64,000 nucleotides of DNA, taken from Halichoerus grypus. Taxonomy: Eukaryota > Chordata > Mammalia > Carnivora > Phocidae. The notes below the pieces were generated by a model. The model saw nothing but the letters and a program-made list of their open reading frames with translations, searched no databases and had not been told where the DNA came from. Below are positions 1 through 12,305 of this stretch, in pieces (within the stretch, counting starts at the first letter, position 1; each line of letters opens with the position of its first letter). The stretch lies in assembly GCF_964656455.1 (NCBI RefSeq), contig NC_135718.1, positions 127,573,093 through 127,637,092 of the forward strand, given 5' to 3'. Made by a program: the position numbers and the translations under genes.

Positions 1-264
1 GCTGGGGAGAGGATGCTTTGATGCCCGCGCTCCATCATGAGATACAAGTCAGGCCTGTGGCTACAAAGCCCTGAGCTGGGAATGTCCTGAGAGTCTCAGA
101 GTGTCCAGAGGCTGAATCTTCATCCTCAGCCCCACGTGGCCTTCTGCCCTCCGCCCTGGGCCCTGTCCATTCCTTCAGCTCCAACGCCTCCGCCACAGGA
201 CCACGGCTTCTGCCTGGATGCAGGGAGCAGAGTCATGCCCCATGAGCCAAAAGGGGCAGGAGAG
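1..264 (-). other. PHLDA3: PHLDA3 last exon (3' UTR), partial, acceptor uncertain
   Basis: The PHLDA3 coding exon ends in a good splice donor inside the 3' UTR, so a second, noncoding exon is expected toward the window start. On the minus strand two acceptors fit: one with a long pyrimidine tract ending in TTTCTTGCCAG (exon would begin at 264) and one ending in CCCTGCATCCAG (exon would begin at 213). I cannot choose between them. No AATAAA is seen on the minus strand before position 1, so the exon probably runs out of the window. The two-exon structure is my recollection of the human gene; the boundaries are inference. Confidence 0.4.
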
Positions 265-1632
265 CTGGCAAGAAAGAACAGCAGTGAGGGCGGGGCAGAC
301 CCCGGGAGAGTAAGTATCCACCATGAGCTGTTTCACACCAGGGCTTCCCAACCTTCTCCACAGCAGGGGAAAGCAGAAAATAGTACGTGTGCCACACACC
401 ATGATCCACGCCTGCTTCCTCCTAGCCCCCCTGAGGCCCGAGGGACCAAGAGGGGTCAGTTCTCAATACAGCACGTCTGCCTTCAGCCCAAGCTCTCAGC
501 TAACCCTCACTACAGTCAGCAGGAGGGCCAAAGGGGTAGATGGCACCAGATGGGGCTCCCAGGCGCCCTGGGACTCTATTTGTTAAGGTGGGGAAGCTGG
601 AGGGCTGGAGGCTGAGGCAGTGTGGGAGGTGGTAGTGAGGGCCAGGGGGGTATGGGTGTCCACCCGAGAAATGAAAACCTGAGTGGTATAAATCCTTCCC
701 CGGTCCCGCTCCTAGTTCCCACGGGGAGGGAGGGGCATCTGGGGAAGAGGGCACAGGGCTGGGAGCCAGAGTTTCTAGGTTCTATTCCTGGTCCCTCCCC
801 TGGGCCTTCCTGACCACAAATCCGCCCCTCACCCCCTGCCCTACTGCTCAAGGAGGATTAAGACCTCACAAATAACAAATCCTGACCCCATCCTGCACCC
901 GTTCCCCCCCACACACCCCAGGTGCCCACCCCCTTCTCCAGCCTCTTCTCCTCTGGCCCAGCTGGGCACTAGCTGGCACTCAGGGGCAGGTGGGCAGGCC
1001 CACTCCCCCTTGGCATCGGTGGCCCACTCTCCAACACCTCTGGTCTGCCAGCAGCTTGGCCCTAGGACCCAATACCCACTGTCAAGAATGGGTAGCGGAG
1101 TCCTGGCCCAGCCTAGTCAGACCCTCCCCCTGAGGCCCCACCTTGGGAGCTGGGTTCTGTGCTCAACCCCTAATGACTCTGCTAACTGAAGGAGGCTACC
1201 TTTCTGCCCCAATTCCACGCTCAAACTCTTCTATGTAGACTGTTGATCCTAGCACAAGGAGGGGCAAACTTCAGTTCATCCCACCCCTGGCTCTCCCCAG
1301 CTCCCTGAAAGCGGTGGTGCGGAAAGCCTCAAGGGAATATTCAGGCCAGCCTCCCTCCACCGGAGCCAGGGCAGAAGCAACCTGATAGGGAGGCCCATCC
1401 CTCCTATCTTCCTCTCTGCCACCTGGGTCACATAGGACCCTCCTGCCTGAAAGCCGGAGGGCAATGTCCAGCTCTTGGGCCCCCTTGCTCAGACTCCTAA
1501 GCTCCTACTCTTTGTTGGCCCCAGCATGGTTCAGCTTTGAAGTGGAATACTGGTGGGAGTCCCTCATTTTCTCCGTAGGGGCAAGAGAAGGGAGAGAGGA
1601 GAGAAAGAGGGTTCAGTCCCCAAGGGGCTTAC
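265..1632 (-). other. PHLDA3: PHLDA3 intron in the 3' UTR (putative)
   Basis: The donor is CAG|GTAAGCC, with the GT at 1632-1631 on the minus strand. The far end is one of the two acceptors described for the last exon. The stretch is GC-moderate, has no recognisable SINE and no open frame with family similarity. The short frames in it look random. Confidence 0.45.
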
Positions 1633-1705
1633 CTGACTTGACATCTGGGACCCACGTGGTGGGGAGGGTGCGCAGCATGAAGGTAAGATGGTAAGCCGAG
1701 GGGGT
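1633..1705 (-). other. PHLDA3: PHLDA3 3' UTR segment of coding exon
   Basis: This is the 73 nt between the stop codon and the splice donor GTCAAGTCAG|GTAAGCC. Because the donor lies more than about 55 nt past the stop, an exon junction complex would remain downstream of the stop after the first round of translation. Basis: sequence plus the general NMD rule. Confidence 0.6.
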
Positions 1706-2880
<1,175 letters not shown>

Positions 2881-3093
2881 AGCTTGGCCAGCTCCCCCTT
2901 GGCATTGTGCAAATCAGAAAAACGAGGACGACCCTGGGGTGGGGCGTGGGGGTAGGAATCAAGCCTGTGTTGGGTTCCTTCCCCTTCTCGGCAGGGAAAA
3001 AGAGAGGCTGCCCGGCTGTCTCTGCTGGGGCGACCCCCCCCTCCCTACCCGAATCCCCAGTTCGGGGAGCCGCGTAGAGAAAAGCCAAGGCGA
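2881..3093. other. PHLDA3 upstream flank
   Basis: GC content falls after the CpG island. I see no gene, repeat or strong motif here apart from the SINE target site at the right edge. Confidence 0.5.
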
Positions 3094-3288
3094 GGGGCGC
3101 CTGGGTGGCTCAGTCCGTGAAGCGTCTGCCTTTGGCTCAGGTCATGATCTTGGGCTCCCAGCTCAGCGGGGTACCTGCTTCTTCTCCCTCTGCCGTTCCC
3201 CCTCCCCCACCCCACTTGTATTCTCTGGCTTTCTCTATCTCCCTGTCAAATAAATAAGTAAAATCTTTAAAAAAAAAAAAAAAAAAAG
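3094..3288 (+). mobile_element. Can-SINE (tRNA-Lys type)
   Basis: It has the full head GGGGCGCCTGGGTGGCTCAG, the pyrimidine-rich tail, AATAAATAA and poly-A. The middle part is shortened, lacking the usual region around GGGATCGAGCCCC. The target-site duplication gccaaggcga is at 3084-3093 and 3289-3298. Confidence 0.93.
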
Positions 3289-3298
3289 GCCAAGGCGA

Positions 3299-3609
3299 AC
3301 TGAGCAGAGAGGAACCTTGAGGTCACTCAACCTCCCTGTGGAGGCACAGGGGGGACCCCATTGTGGTCTGGAGAGGTCACTTCCTGCAGTCTTCTTCGTA
3401 GCACACGCTTGGAGGGACGGGTCGCTCAGCCCACGTGGACCGGCCCAGGAATTAGCTGCAGGTTCGCCGGCCCAACCCTGTTTGTCGCAGCCCCTCTGGC
3501 AGATTCTACCAACCTCCCTCCGCGCCACCTACGACAACGTACTTCCCCGGATGGGAGCTGAAGGGGGATGGGGAGGGAGAAGGCTTCCCTCCCTTTTTTG
3601 GCCTAAAGG
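3299..3609. other. Intergenic, nothing recognised
   Basis: Unique-looking DNA with no coding signal I can support. The frames on the plus strand lack family similarity. Confidence 0.4.
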
Positions 3610-3832
3610 GCTTTGTGTTAAGATGAAAGCTCTGCAGTGTTGGGTTCAAACCTCAACCCTTCCTCCCGGACGGTGGTGTCCCCGCCCACCTTGGGCTGCG
3701 GCATTATCCTTCCATTTCCTCGTCTGTCCATTCTCCGTTCATGGAGCTCTGATGAATAAGTTAGATAATATTTGTGAAAGGCCCAGGTCAGGACCTGGCA
3801 ACTCTCAGAGTCTCAATAAATGTCATTCCTCC
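3610..3832 (+). repeat. MIR SINE fragment
   Basis: Diverged MIR-like order: a 'gggttcaaa' core, a 'ccatttcctcgtctgtcc' segment, then 'ctcaataaatgt' at the 3' end. Confidence 0.6.
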
Positions 3833-4639
3833 CCTTCTCCCACTTGCATGGCCTTCAGAAGAGGATGGGGACCCTAAGATTAGGCCAGGCACAGGAAGGT
3901 GACTCTTCTAGGTCCTGATCCTGCCCCATCTTGGTCAGCTCCTCCAGGTCCCCCAGTTCCCTCAGGGCCTCTTCACTGCCATGTTAATAATAGAGTATTA
4001 TGGGAATAATAATAGGTAGTAATGATAGTAATAAGACCTCTTTGTCCGCACAGCCTGTTTCCCTCCTCCTGCCCATTGATGTAGAACCTAGGCACAAGGA
4101 GGGTCCAGGGGAGAGAGGAGAGGTGCCCCAAGTCAGGAAGTGGGGAAGCAGCTGTCAAGTTTCCTACCACGACTCCTCAGCCTGTGTGCTGTAGGAGCAC
4201 CCCCCCCCCCAACACACAGGAAGCGAACTGCCTAACCCATGGAATACCCCTCCAGGAGAGGAAGTGGCCAGCACCATGAAAGAAGAGAAGCAGCCAAGAT
4301 AGATTTCTCTTGAGGCCCAGAGGACAGCATTTGAGAAAGCTCAAGGTACCCACAGCTCTGTCTTGGGGACCCCCAACGTCTCAGCCTATCTTCCAGCCAT
4401 GCCCTCCCATAGCTTCTCTCTCTCCCCCCTCCCACTCCACCTCCTCCATAGGAATCTCCTGAGTGCGCCAATCTGGCCCAGTCCTGCCATGATCCAAAAC
4501 TCTACCCTTGAGGAGACAGGGCGCTAGACCAGGCTACTAACTCTGCCCCTAACTTTGTTCTATCTCTATCACTTCAACTTCTCCCCGCACTGAGTCTGGG
4601 ACTCACTGACTGTCTCTCCAGTTCCAGGTTAATTCACAA
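3833..4639. other. Intergenic; AAT-rich patch
   Basis: There is no gene. An AAT/ATA-rich patch lies at 3981-4035 and a run of C at 4201-4210. The remainder looks unique. Confidence 0.4.
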
Positions 4640-4830
4640 AAGCACAGGCATTTAGAGGTTACAGAGCCCTCTCGTGTTTTTTATTCTCACAACAGACTGG
4701 TATTGTTATTATTATTGTGCTCATTTTCCTGATGAGAAAAGTGAGCTCAGAAAGGTCAAGCAACCTAGATGAGGTCATACAGCTCTGTAAATGACAAAGC
4801 TGGGAAGAGAATGTGTGGTAGCTAAGAAGG
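4640..4830 (-). repeat. MIR SINE
   Basis: This is the reverse complement of the MIR core: 'ttctcacaacagact', 'cctgatgagaaaagtgagct', then 'ggtcaagcaacctag' and 'gtcatacagct'. Confidence 0.75.
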
Positions 4831-4864
4831 TCCAGGATCTTGTATTGATACCCAGGGTTCTTTT

Positions 4865-5268
4865 TTTTTTTTTTTTTTTTAAGATTTTATTTATTTATGG
4901 GGCGCCTGGGTGGCTCAGTAGTTAAGCGTCTGACTTCGGCTCAGGTCGTGATCCCAGGATCCTGGGATCGAGCCCCACATTGGGCTCCCTGCTCCACAGG
5001 AGGCCTGCTTCTCCCTCTCCCACTCCCCCTGCTTGTGTGCCCTCTCTCGCTGTCTCTCTCTCTGTCAAATAAATAAAATCTTAAAAAAAAAGATTTTATT
5101 TATTTATAAATAAATAAGGAGGGATAGAGGGAGCACGAGCAGTGCAGGGGGGAGGGGGGCAAAGCTGAGGTGAGCAGAGAGCCTGACTTGGGGCTCAATC
5201 CCAGGACCCTGGGATCATGACCTGAGCCGAAGGCAGATGCTTAATCTACTGAGCCACGCAGGTGCCCC
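4865..5268 (-). mobile_element. Can-SINE, minus strand, split by a younger SINE
   Basis: The poly-T/AAGATTTTATTTATTTAT end is at 4865-4898 and the body and head resume after 5107, ending in the reverse complement of the head at 5268. The outer target duplication cagggttctttt is at 4853-4864 and 5272-5283. The body contains an odd insert (aataaggagggatagagg at 5113-5130) in place of the usual GA-rich run. Confidence 0.9.
4899..5089 (+). mobile_element. Can-SINE nested in an older SINE
   Basis: A complete plus-strand element inserted into the tail of the minus-strand SINE. The 18-bp target duplication aagattttatttatttat is at 4881-4898 and 5090-5107. Confidence 0.93.
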
Positions 5269-5283
5269 TCACAGGGTTCTTTT

Positions 5284-5909
5284 TACACAAGATCCAGCCA
5301 CCCACACTTTCCTCTTCAGCTTACTGGGTAGAGTGGTACCAAGTTTTTGGACACAGGAGGAAGGGCAAAAAAGACAGGAATGTTGGATAGCAAGATTGAG
5401 TGCGTAAAGAGGAGGCCATAGGAAGAACTTCAGCAGGGTATACTCTATTGCTGGAAAGGTCTTTACCAACTAAACATCCAGTTCCCAACACGACCTCTCC
5501 CGAGTGTCCTGCGTAGGCCCTACTGGGAGTCCTATCCTCCAGTCTCTTCACCTCCTGGAATAAGGGGAGGTGACTCACTCTAAATTTTTCCCCAGAATTG
5601 ACATCCTGCCTGGTAGCCCCATCTGGGAGAGGCTTGGGCCCCAGTAATCCAACTTGGTCCAGCAGAAGGATCAATAAGCATTGTAAAGCCAAGGGAGCAG
5701 TGTCGGGGCCAGTGGGGGCTGGTGGGAGGCTGGTGACCTGCCCGCACCCCTTTGATATAGAGTCTTTTGCTCCCTTCCTGCCAGGGTATCCCTGCACTGC
5801 CCCTGGGAATGGGAGCTCTAAGTTAGCCTTCCCGGGGCACTCAGCTGGGGGCAGTGCTGGGCCCTGGAGATACTTAATTCTTACGGACTTGTTGACTACA
5901 TGGGACTGC
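5284..5909. other. Intergenic; carries one copy of a 35-bp twin element
   Basis: No gene. Positions 5735-5769 match 10106-10140 at 33 of 35 bases. Positions 5429-5446 recur at 6090-6107 at the edge of the mosaic copy described next. Confidence 0.5.
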
Positions 5910-6107
5910 TGGGCTCCCTGCTCCGCAGGAGGCCTGCTTCTCCCTCTCCCACTCCCCCTGCTTGTGTTCCCTCTCGCTGTCTCTCTCTCTGTCAAATAAA
6001 TAAAATCTTTAAAAAAAAAAGATTTTATTTATTTATAAATAAGGAGGGATAGAGGGAGCACGAGCAGTGCAGGGGGGGAGGGGGGCAAATTCAGCAGGGT
6101 ATACTCT
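5910..6107. repeat. Mosaic copy of the nested-SINE junction plus an 18-bp flank
   Basis: Positions 5910-6089 repeat 4981-5163, which is the second half of the plus SINE joined through its tail to the middle of the minus SINE. Both ends are truncated inside SINE sequence. It is fused directly to ttcagcagggtatactct (6090-6107), which also occurs at 5429-5446. This is not a new retrotransposition, since it has no head and no target duplication. It looks like a local template switch or duplication, or an assembly error. Confidence 0.75.
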
Positions 6108-6529
6108 GCTTGCTCCACCCTCTGCCCAGCCCAAAGGAAAGCTGATTTGCACTGTCAGCCAATCTGAGTCCAGCTGGAACGGGCTAGACTACAAAATGGC
6201 CCCAGGGAATAGTGTGCTAGAAACGTTCTAGGTAGGTCTGAGCCATCCCTAGAAGGGCATAGGGAGCCCTGGATCCACTTGGTGGATACCCAGGACAGCA
6301 CGGAACAGAAGATGGGAATAAGGAGGGATAGAGGCCAGAATGGGACCCAGAGGGGCATAAAAAGCAACCTAGCTTCTGTTTTCTACAATATTTATTTAAT
6401 CTTCTAAATTTGGTTTAGTGGTCATTCATTGTTAGACTCAATCTATAGAAAAAGCATCAAAGATCATTTTATTTACAAAATAGAATGTCTATTAACACTA
6501 TAAAATTTGTACAACGGAAGTAAGATCAT
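6108..6529. other. Intergenic
   Basis: No gene. The 18-mer aataaggagggatagagg found inside the SINE copies recurs alone at 6317-6334. An AT-rich stretch lies at 6380-6510. Confidence 0.4.
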
Positions 6530-7125
6530 GTCACTCCTTTTCCTGCAATCCACCAGAACCTTCTCATCTCTGTCTGAGTAAAGCGAAAGTCAGCGAGGCA
6601 GCCTATGAGACCTGCCTGCTACTTTCTGACCTCAGCACCCACGCTCTCCGCCCTCCCTCCCCTGGCTCCAGCCACACTCCTTGCCATCCCTCCACAAGGC
6701 CTTCCTCAGGGCCTTTGCTTATGCTGTTCTCTGCCTGGACCGTTCTCCCCCAGATCCTCACATGGTACATTTCCTCACTTCCCTCAGCTCTTTGTTCAGA
6801 TATCACCTTCTCAGTGATGTCTTCCCAGACCGCCCTGTTTAACACTGCACCCCCCCCCCCACAGACACACAAACACATAGACACACACACTCAGTCATGC
6901 TCATGCACACAACATCCCCTCTCCTGCTTGATTTCTCTCTATAGCACATGCCACCATCTAAAATTCTTAATATTTTTCTCATTTATTATTTATCTCCTCT
7001 ACTAGAATGTAAGCTCTGTGGCAGCAAGGAATTTTATCCTGTTTTCTTCACCCTTGTGTCTCCAGCACTGAGAACGTTGCCTGGTGCACAGTAGGGCCTC
7101 GGTAAATAATTATTGAATGAGGGAA
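6530..7125 (+). repeat. L2 LINE, 3' end
   Basis: About 600 bp follow the L2 3' order: 'ccacactccttgcc', 'cctcagggcctttgc', 'tgctgttctctgcctgga', 'cttcccagaccgccc', 'agaatgtaagctctgtg' and the end 'ggtaaataattattgaatga'. A CA/C-rich simple stretch at 6845-6900 interrupts it. Confidence 0.85.
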
Positions 7126-7325
7126 CAGAATGGTAATGGAACTGATGAACAGTGGGAACTGGAAAAGGAGAATGTAGTAGTTTCCCCTTCATCATAAATG
7201 TACCACACTAATGCAAGATGTTAATAACGGGGGAAATTTATGGGGTGGGGAGAGATACATGGGAACTCTGTACTATCTGATCGATTTTTCTGGAAATGCA
7301 AACCTGGTCTAAAAATCAAGTCTGT

Positions 7326-7551
7326 GGGCACCTGGGTGGCTCAGTCGGCTAAGCGTCTGCCTTCAGTTCAGGTCGTGATCCCGGGGTTCTGGGATCGAGT
7401 CCCATATCCTGCTCTCTGCTCAGTGGGGAGTCTGCTCTTTCCTTATCCCTCTACGCCTCCCCCCGCTTGTGCTCTCTCTCGCTCACTCTCTCTCTCAAAT
7501 AAATAAATAAAAATTTTTAAATAAATAAATAAAGTCAGTTACTTAAAAAAA
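7326..7551 (+). mobile_element. Can-SINE
   Basis: A full element with head GGGCACCTGGGTGGCTCAG and an expanded AAATA tail. The target duplication is not clear. Confidence 0.9.
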
Positions 7552-7770
7552 AAAAGTAGTTAACAGTAGCTCCTCTGGGGAAGGATGAGGAGAGAAGATT
7601 AAGACTTTTACTTTTTCATTGTTCATCATTCTGTACTGCTTGATTTTTATTTATTTTTTTTTTCTTACCATCTGCATGTTTTGCTTCTCTTAAAAATCCA
7701 GTTAAATGCACAATACATAAACGTTCATACACGGTGGAGCAGTTAACAATAACGAAACAGACCTATAGAT

Positions 7771-7969
7771 TTTTTTTTTTTTAAGATTTTATTTATTTAT
7801 TTGACAGAGAGAGACACAGTGAGAGAGGGAACACAAGCAGGGGGAGTGGGAGGGGGAAGCAGGCTTCCCGAGGAGCAGGGAGCCCGATGCGGGGCTCAGT
7901 CCCAGGACCCCGGGGATCATGACCTGAGCCGAAGGCAGATGCCTAACGACTGAGCCACCCAGGCGCCCC
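7771..7969 (-). mobile_element. Can-SINE
   Basis: A full element in reverse, from the T-run and AAGATTTTATTTATT to the head complement. The target duplication ctatagat is at 7763-7770 and 7975-7982, with a few extra bases at the 3' side. Confidence 0.93.
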
Positions 7970-8204
7970 GGTATCTATAGATCTTAATAGAGAGAGATGT
8001 CTCTAAAATACATTGTTTTGTAGGGCAGACATTTCAGTACAATGAGCGTCATAAGATGTAGAATTTGATCCCAAATGAGCAAAAGTTTGTGCCTCTCTGT
8101 TGTACAAGTTATATCTGGAAGGATTCCCACCAATATGTTACCTGTGGAACCTCCAGGATGTGGATCGCCAGCATGAACATACTTGTTACTGTATAAGCAT
8201 GTTT

Positions 8205-8655
8205 CTACAGGTGTTCCCTGTTTTATTGTACTTCGCAGATATTGTGCTTTTTACAAATGGAAGGTTTGTGGCCGCCCTGCATCGAGCAGATCTGTCCAAC
8301 AGCCTTTCCTTACTCTGTGTCTCTATGTCACATTTTGGTAATTCTCACAACATTTCAAACTTTTTCATTATTATTATATTTGTTATGCTGTTCCGCGATC
8401 AGGGATTATAACTCAAGTGAAAGCTCAGGCCGTGGGTAGTATTTTTTAGCAATGAAGTATTTTTTAATTAAGGTATATGTACAGGGTCTTTTTAGACATA
8501 ATGTTATTGCACACTTACTAGACTACAGTATAGTGTAAACATAACTTTTATATGCACTGGGAAACCAAAAAATTCATTTGACTCGCTTTATTGCAATATT
8601 TGCTTTATTGCAGTGGTCTGGAACCGAGCCCACATTATCTCCAAGGTATGCTTAT
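8205..8655 (+). mobile_element. Tigger1 DNA transposon, internally deleted
   Basis: The left part follows the Tigger1 5' end ('ttttattgtacttcgcagatattg', 'ggtttgtggccgccctgc', 'cacattttggtaattctc'). The right part follows the 3' end ('ctagactacagtatagtgtaaac', 'ccagtgcatata' as its complement, 'ttgcaatatttgctttattgcagtgg'). The transposase region is absent, so this is a non-autonomous remnant of the TcMar-Tigger group. Confidence 0.8.
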
Positions 8656-9070
8656 ATATGGTTTGCATGTCACATGCATGTATTACACCTATTTTTAAAA
8701 AAATAAACACATATGTGGGACATATATTTGTAAAAATTAAACAAAAACCTGGGGCCAGCTTGAAAGCAAGGGCCAATTTGGAGACTTAAATGGCAGTCCT
8801 CTGGCCACAAGATTTCCCCTGGGTGGGCAGTGCAGAACCTTCCGGAGGGCGGTGTACAAACCCCACAGCAGAGCAGTCCCTGGGGCTGAGTGGGCAGCCT
8901 CTCCTATATCTGCGGTTCCCTCACCCATTCCCCTCCCTGGAAAACACAGAAACAGGCAACTTTCCCCATAGGCCCCTGGGCACCTGTCCCAGTGCCCCCC
9001 GGCAACTGGAATGGAAGGCTCATCTAGGCTGCCTGGGTTTGACCCCAGTAAGGAAGAGGTGGTGTGGTGT
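8656..9070. other. Intergenic, nothing recognised
   Basis: No gene or repeat that I can name. Confidence 0.35.
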
Positions 9071-9236
9071 AGACCAGTGCTTCTCAGGTTCTAATGGGCA
9101 AACAGATCACCTGGGGATCTTGTAAATGCAAATTCTGATGCAGTAGGTCTGGAACAGAATCTGAGATTGTGCATTTCTAGAAGCTTCCGTGTCACATTGA
9201 TGCTGCTAGTCCTTGGAACATACTTGAATATCAAGG
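9071..9236. repeat. MER5A-like hAT-Charlie MITE
   Basis: Inverted-repeat-type ends ('cagtgcttctcaggtt') and the family segments 'cacctggggatcttgt', 'gatgcagtaggtctgg' and 'tgatgctgctagtcc' are seen. Confidence 0.75.
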
Positions 9237-9242
9237 GTCTAG

Positions 9243-9412
9243 AGCAGTGGTTCTCCAAAAGTGTGGAGCATCACCTGGGAACTTGTTAGAAATGCAAGTT
9301 CTCGGGTCCATTCCAGACCTACCAGAAATTCTGGGTTTGGGACCCAGCAGTCTCTGTTTTAATGAGCCTTCCCCGTGATTCTGATGCATCTGAAAGTGTG
9401 GGAATACTATGT
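9243..9412. repeat. Second MER5A-like copy
   Basis: It begins 'gcagtggttctccaaaagtgtgg', then 'catcacctgggaacttgtta' and 'gattctgatgcatctgaaag'. It lies directly beside the previous copy. Confidence 0.7.
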
Positions 9413-9551
9413 GTCAAGGAAGGAGCACTCAGCCAGGAGACAAGCTGCCTGTGTTCTAGCCCTAGCTCCGGGACACCTTGAACAGGTCACTTCTCTCTCA
9501 TCTTGTACATCCTGTCTAGCTTGTATCAGATTTGCAAGAAAGCCTGGCTAG

Positions 9552-9774
9552 GGGGAGCCTGGGTGGCTCAGTCGTTAAGCATCTGCCTCCGGCTCAGGTC
9601 ATGATCCTGGGGTCCTGGGATCAAGCCCCGAATCGGGCTCCCTGCTCAGCTGGGAGTCTGCTTCTCCCTCTCCCTCTGCCTGCTGTCCCCCTGCCCCCGC
9701 TTGTGCTCTCTCTCTTTCTCTCTGTCATATAAATGAATAAATTCATTAAAAAAAAAAAAAAAGAAAGAAAGAGA
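9552..9774 (+). mobile_element. Can-SINE
   Basis: A full element with head, body and an A-rich GAAA tail. The 14-bp target duplication gaaagcctggctag is at 9538-9551 and 9775-9788. Confidence 0.94.
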
Positions 9775-9788
9775 GAAAGCCTGGCTAG

Positions 9789-11765
9789 TGTGGGCGGGGG
9801 CGGAGGGGGGAGGTGGTGGGAGCGCGGTAAGGAACTCTATCTGTTGTCTTCTCTTTAGGTAAGACCAGAGCATTCCTACTTACTCCTCAACCTCCACAGT
9901 CCCAGATTCATGGGGTCAGGTAGCTCCTGCTCACTTAGATGAGACAGGAAAATGGGTTTGCCCACAGCCCTGCTCCTCCTCCCCTCCTCCCTTCTGGCTT
10001 TGGCACACGCCCTCCAGTCCACAGGTCCCTCCCTGCCCTCCTCTCCCTCGGAGACCCACCCCCCCACCCCTCCACCCCCGCTGACCTGTCACTCAGACTT
10101 TTCCTGACCTGCCCGCACCCCTTTGATGTAGAGTCCTTTGTTCTAGAGCTTTGGGGTTTCCTCGGATCTCTGTTTCTCTAAAGGGAAACAGAAGAAAAAA
10201 CTGATCAAGGCTTCAAGCCTAATGATTTGGGTTTTATGGGCACCATTGCAACAGACCTCAGTGGGCCACAACCCTGCAGCTGACCCGCCCAGGCTTGCTC
10301 CTGGGCCTGGCTCTCTCGGTGGAAATCCCCTCCCACGCTCAGCCCTTTAACCACTTTCTAGCCCAATAACTTTCCTGATTCACCAGGGATCCCTTTCGTC
10401 TTGAGAGCGCCCACTGCCCCCTCTCTGATGGGGCTGAGTTTGGGCTTGAAGGCATTTGATCCCAGCTTGGGTCTGGCAGAGACTGGACTTGTGGACCTGG
10501 GGATCAGGTTGGGGCCTGCCGAATTTTCCCTTTTCCCATGTCGTTCTGGCATCTGGATGCCCATGCTGGAGGAGCAAAGGGGCTGCCCTGGCATGACCCT
10601 CGTCCTCGGGAACAATGGGCCGAAGGGCAAGGACAGCAGAAAAAGACTGGCTGATGCCCAGGGATCTAGTGGCTTTAACCAACCCACCAGTAATAGGTGG
10701 GCAAACCTGCACGCATCGATTGCTTTCTATTCCATAGCTTGCTTTCTCTGTTCTTTTAACACGAATCATGCGTTTTAAGTGCAATTAATACTTGAATGCA
10801 TTTTTGTTGCAAAAAAATTCAAAACACAGAAAGTATCTTTTCATCCCCCTTCCAGTGCCTCCCCCCAGCCCCCATAGACAACAGTCCCCCAGTAAGGGTT
10901 GTGCCAGACATTTGTCTTTACTTCACACACATTTGCACCCAAAATATTTTAAAGCAGTGTTCTCATCAGCCATGGGAGGGGCTGGCTGGACAATTCATAG
11001 GTCCCCTTCCAGCTCTGACATTTTCTGCATTTGTGGGTGGCTCTTCCCACTCCTAAAGAGCAACCATTCATGGGATCTTGTTATAATTATGCCGCGGGTG
11101 TGGGGGGGGGTGGGGGAATGCATAGAAGAAGAAAGGATGGAGGGAAAGATAACAGTGGCAACAATAGTTCCTTCTGGGACAGGGGATTATAGATAATTTT
11201 TTTTTCCTGCTTGCCCTTGATTTTCAAATGTTTCATAGTGAGTGGTTGTGAATTTTCATGAGTATCACTTTCATAATTGAGAAGTTCCTATATAGTGCCA
11301 TTGTCAAGATCAGGCAGGAAGGCAATGAGTTCCCTGCCTGGGACTGGGGTCAAGAAGAAATTAACCAATGGCTCAAGGCAGAAGTGTGGAGGGAAGCTCA
11401 CAGTATATTCTTGAATGTAATCTACAGGGAGATTCATGGAAAGGAACATCAGAGTAAGTCCTATCAGGTGTAAATTAAGTGTTCTACAAGCCACACCCTG
11501 GGCTAGGCACTAGGGACACAGTGGTGAATCAGTAGATCATAGTTCTCTTCTTACTGGGGACTGGCAAAACAGGGGGAGGTGGAGCTCACATCCTCAGGGA
11601 ACCCCCTCCTACCTTCGGCAAGAGGATGTTCCCTCCTATTGAAGAGGATCTCGGAGGTAAGCATCAGTTCGGTGACAGGCCCAAATCCTGACTTTGTAGA
11701 AACACGATCCCCCAGTACTGGACACAGCTTACCTAAGGTGTTATCCCCACATCACAGCTGATGTC
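9789..11765. other. Intergenic, mostly unique
   Basis: There is no gene I can support. It contains the second copy of the 35-bp twin element (10106-10140). The open frames of 80-134 codons on both strands overlap each other and show no family features. Confidence 0.4.
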
Positions 11766-12305
11766 AGTATGTGTATTAGTCATGATGGGCTAGGTTATGC
11801 TGCACTAACAAATCCCTCCCCCCCCCCCAAATCCCAAAGGCGTAACACAGCAAAGCTTATCCATTCATACCATGTGTCCTACCAAAGCTGGCGGGGGAGG
11901 TTCTCCTGGCTGTGGTACTAACAGGTCCAGATTGATAGAAGCTCTATCTTGATACAAACGTATCATCTGCAGATGGGTTCAATGATAGCACCTACTCTCG
12001 GGGTTACTGTGAGGATTAGATGAATGAACACATTTAAGGTCTTCCAATAAGCTATGGCACACAGTAAATACAAGAGATGGGAAAATGATACTTTCTGTCA
12101 CAGGGAAAAGGGCTATGATAACATGCTCAGTGGGTCATAAAGAGTTCTGCCCACAAGTGACACAAATTATTCCTCATCTTAATTTAGAGGCCAGAGCAAG
12201 CCACGTGGCCATATCTAACCTCAAGAGGGGAGAAATGTAACCCTCCCATGTGCCCAGAAGATGGGCAATATCTGGGAAGGGCAATGTGGCCACCATAGGA
12301 CCAGT
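11766..12305 (+). repeat. Ancient interspersed repeat interrupted by a MIR
   Basis: The left part resembles a mammal-wide repeat beginning 'gtattagtcatgatgggct' with 'taggttatgctgcactaaca'. The right part continues it after about 12130 ('caagccacgtggccatat', 'ccctcccatgtgcccagaag'). A MIR 3' segment (about 11960-12090) sits between. I do not know the family name. Confidence 0.55.

Noticed and set aside
5321..5995. 224-codon minus-strand frame
   Set aside because: It runs into SINE-derived sequence at its start and has no family features.
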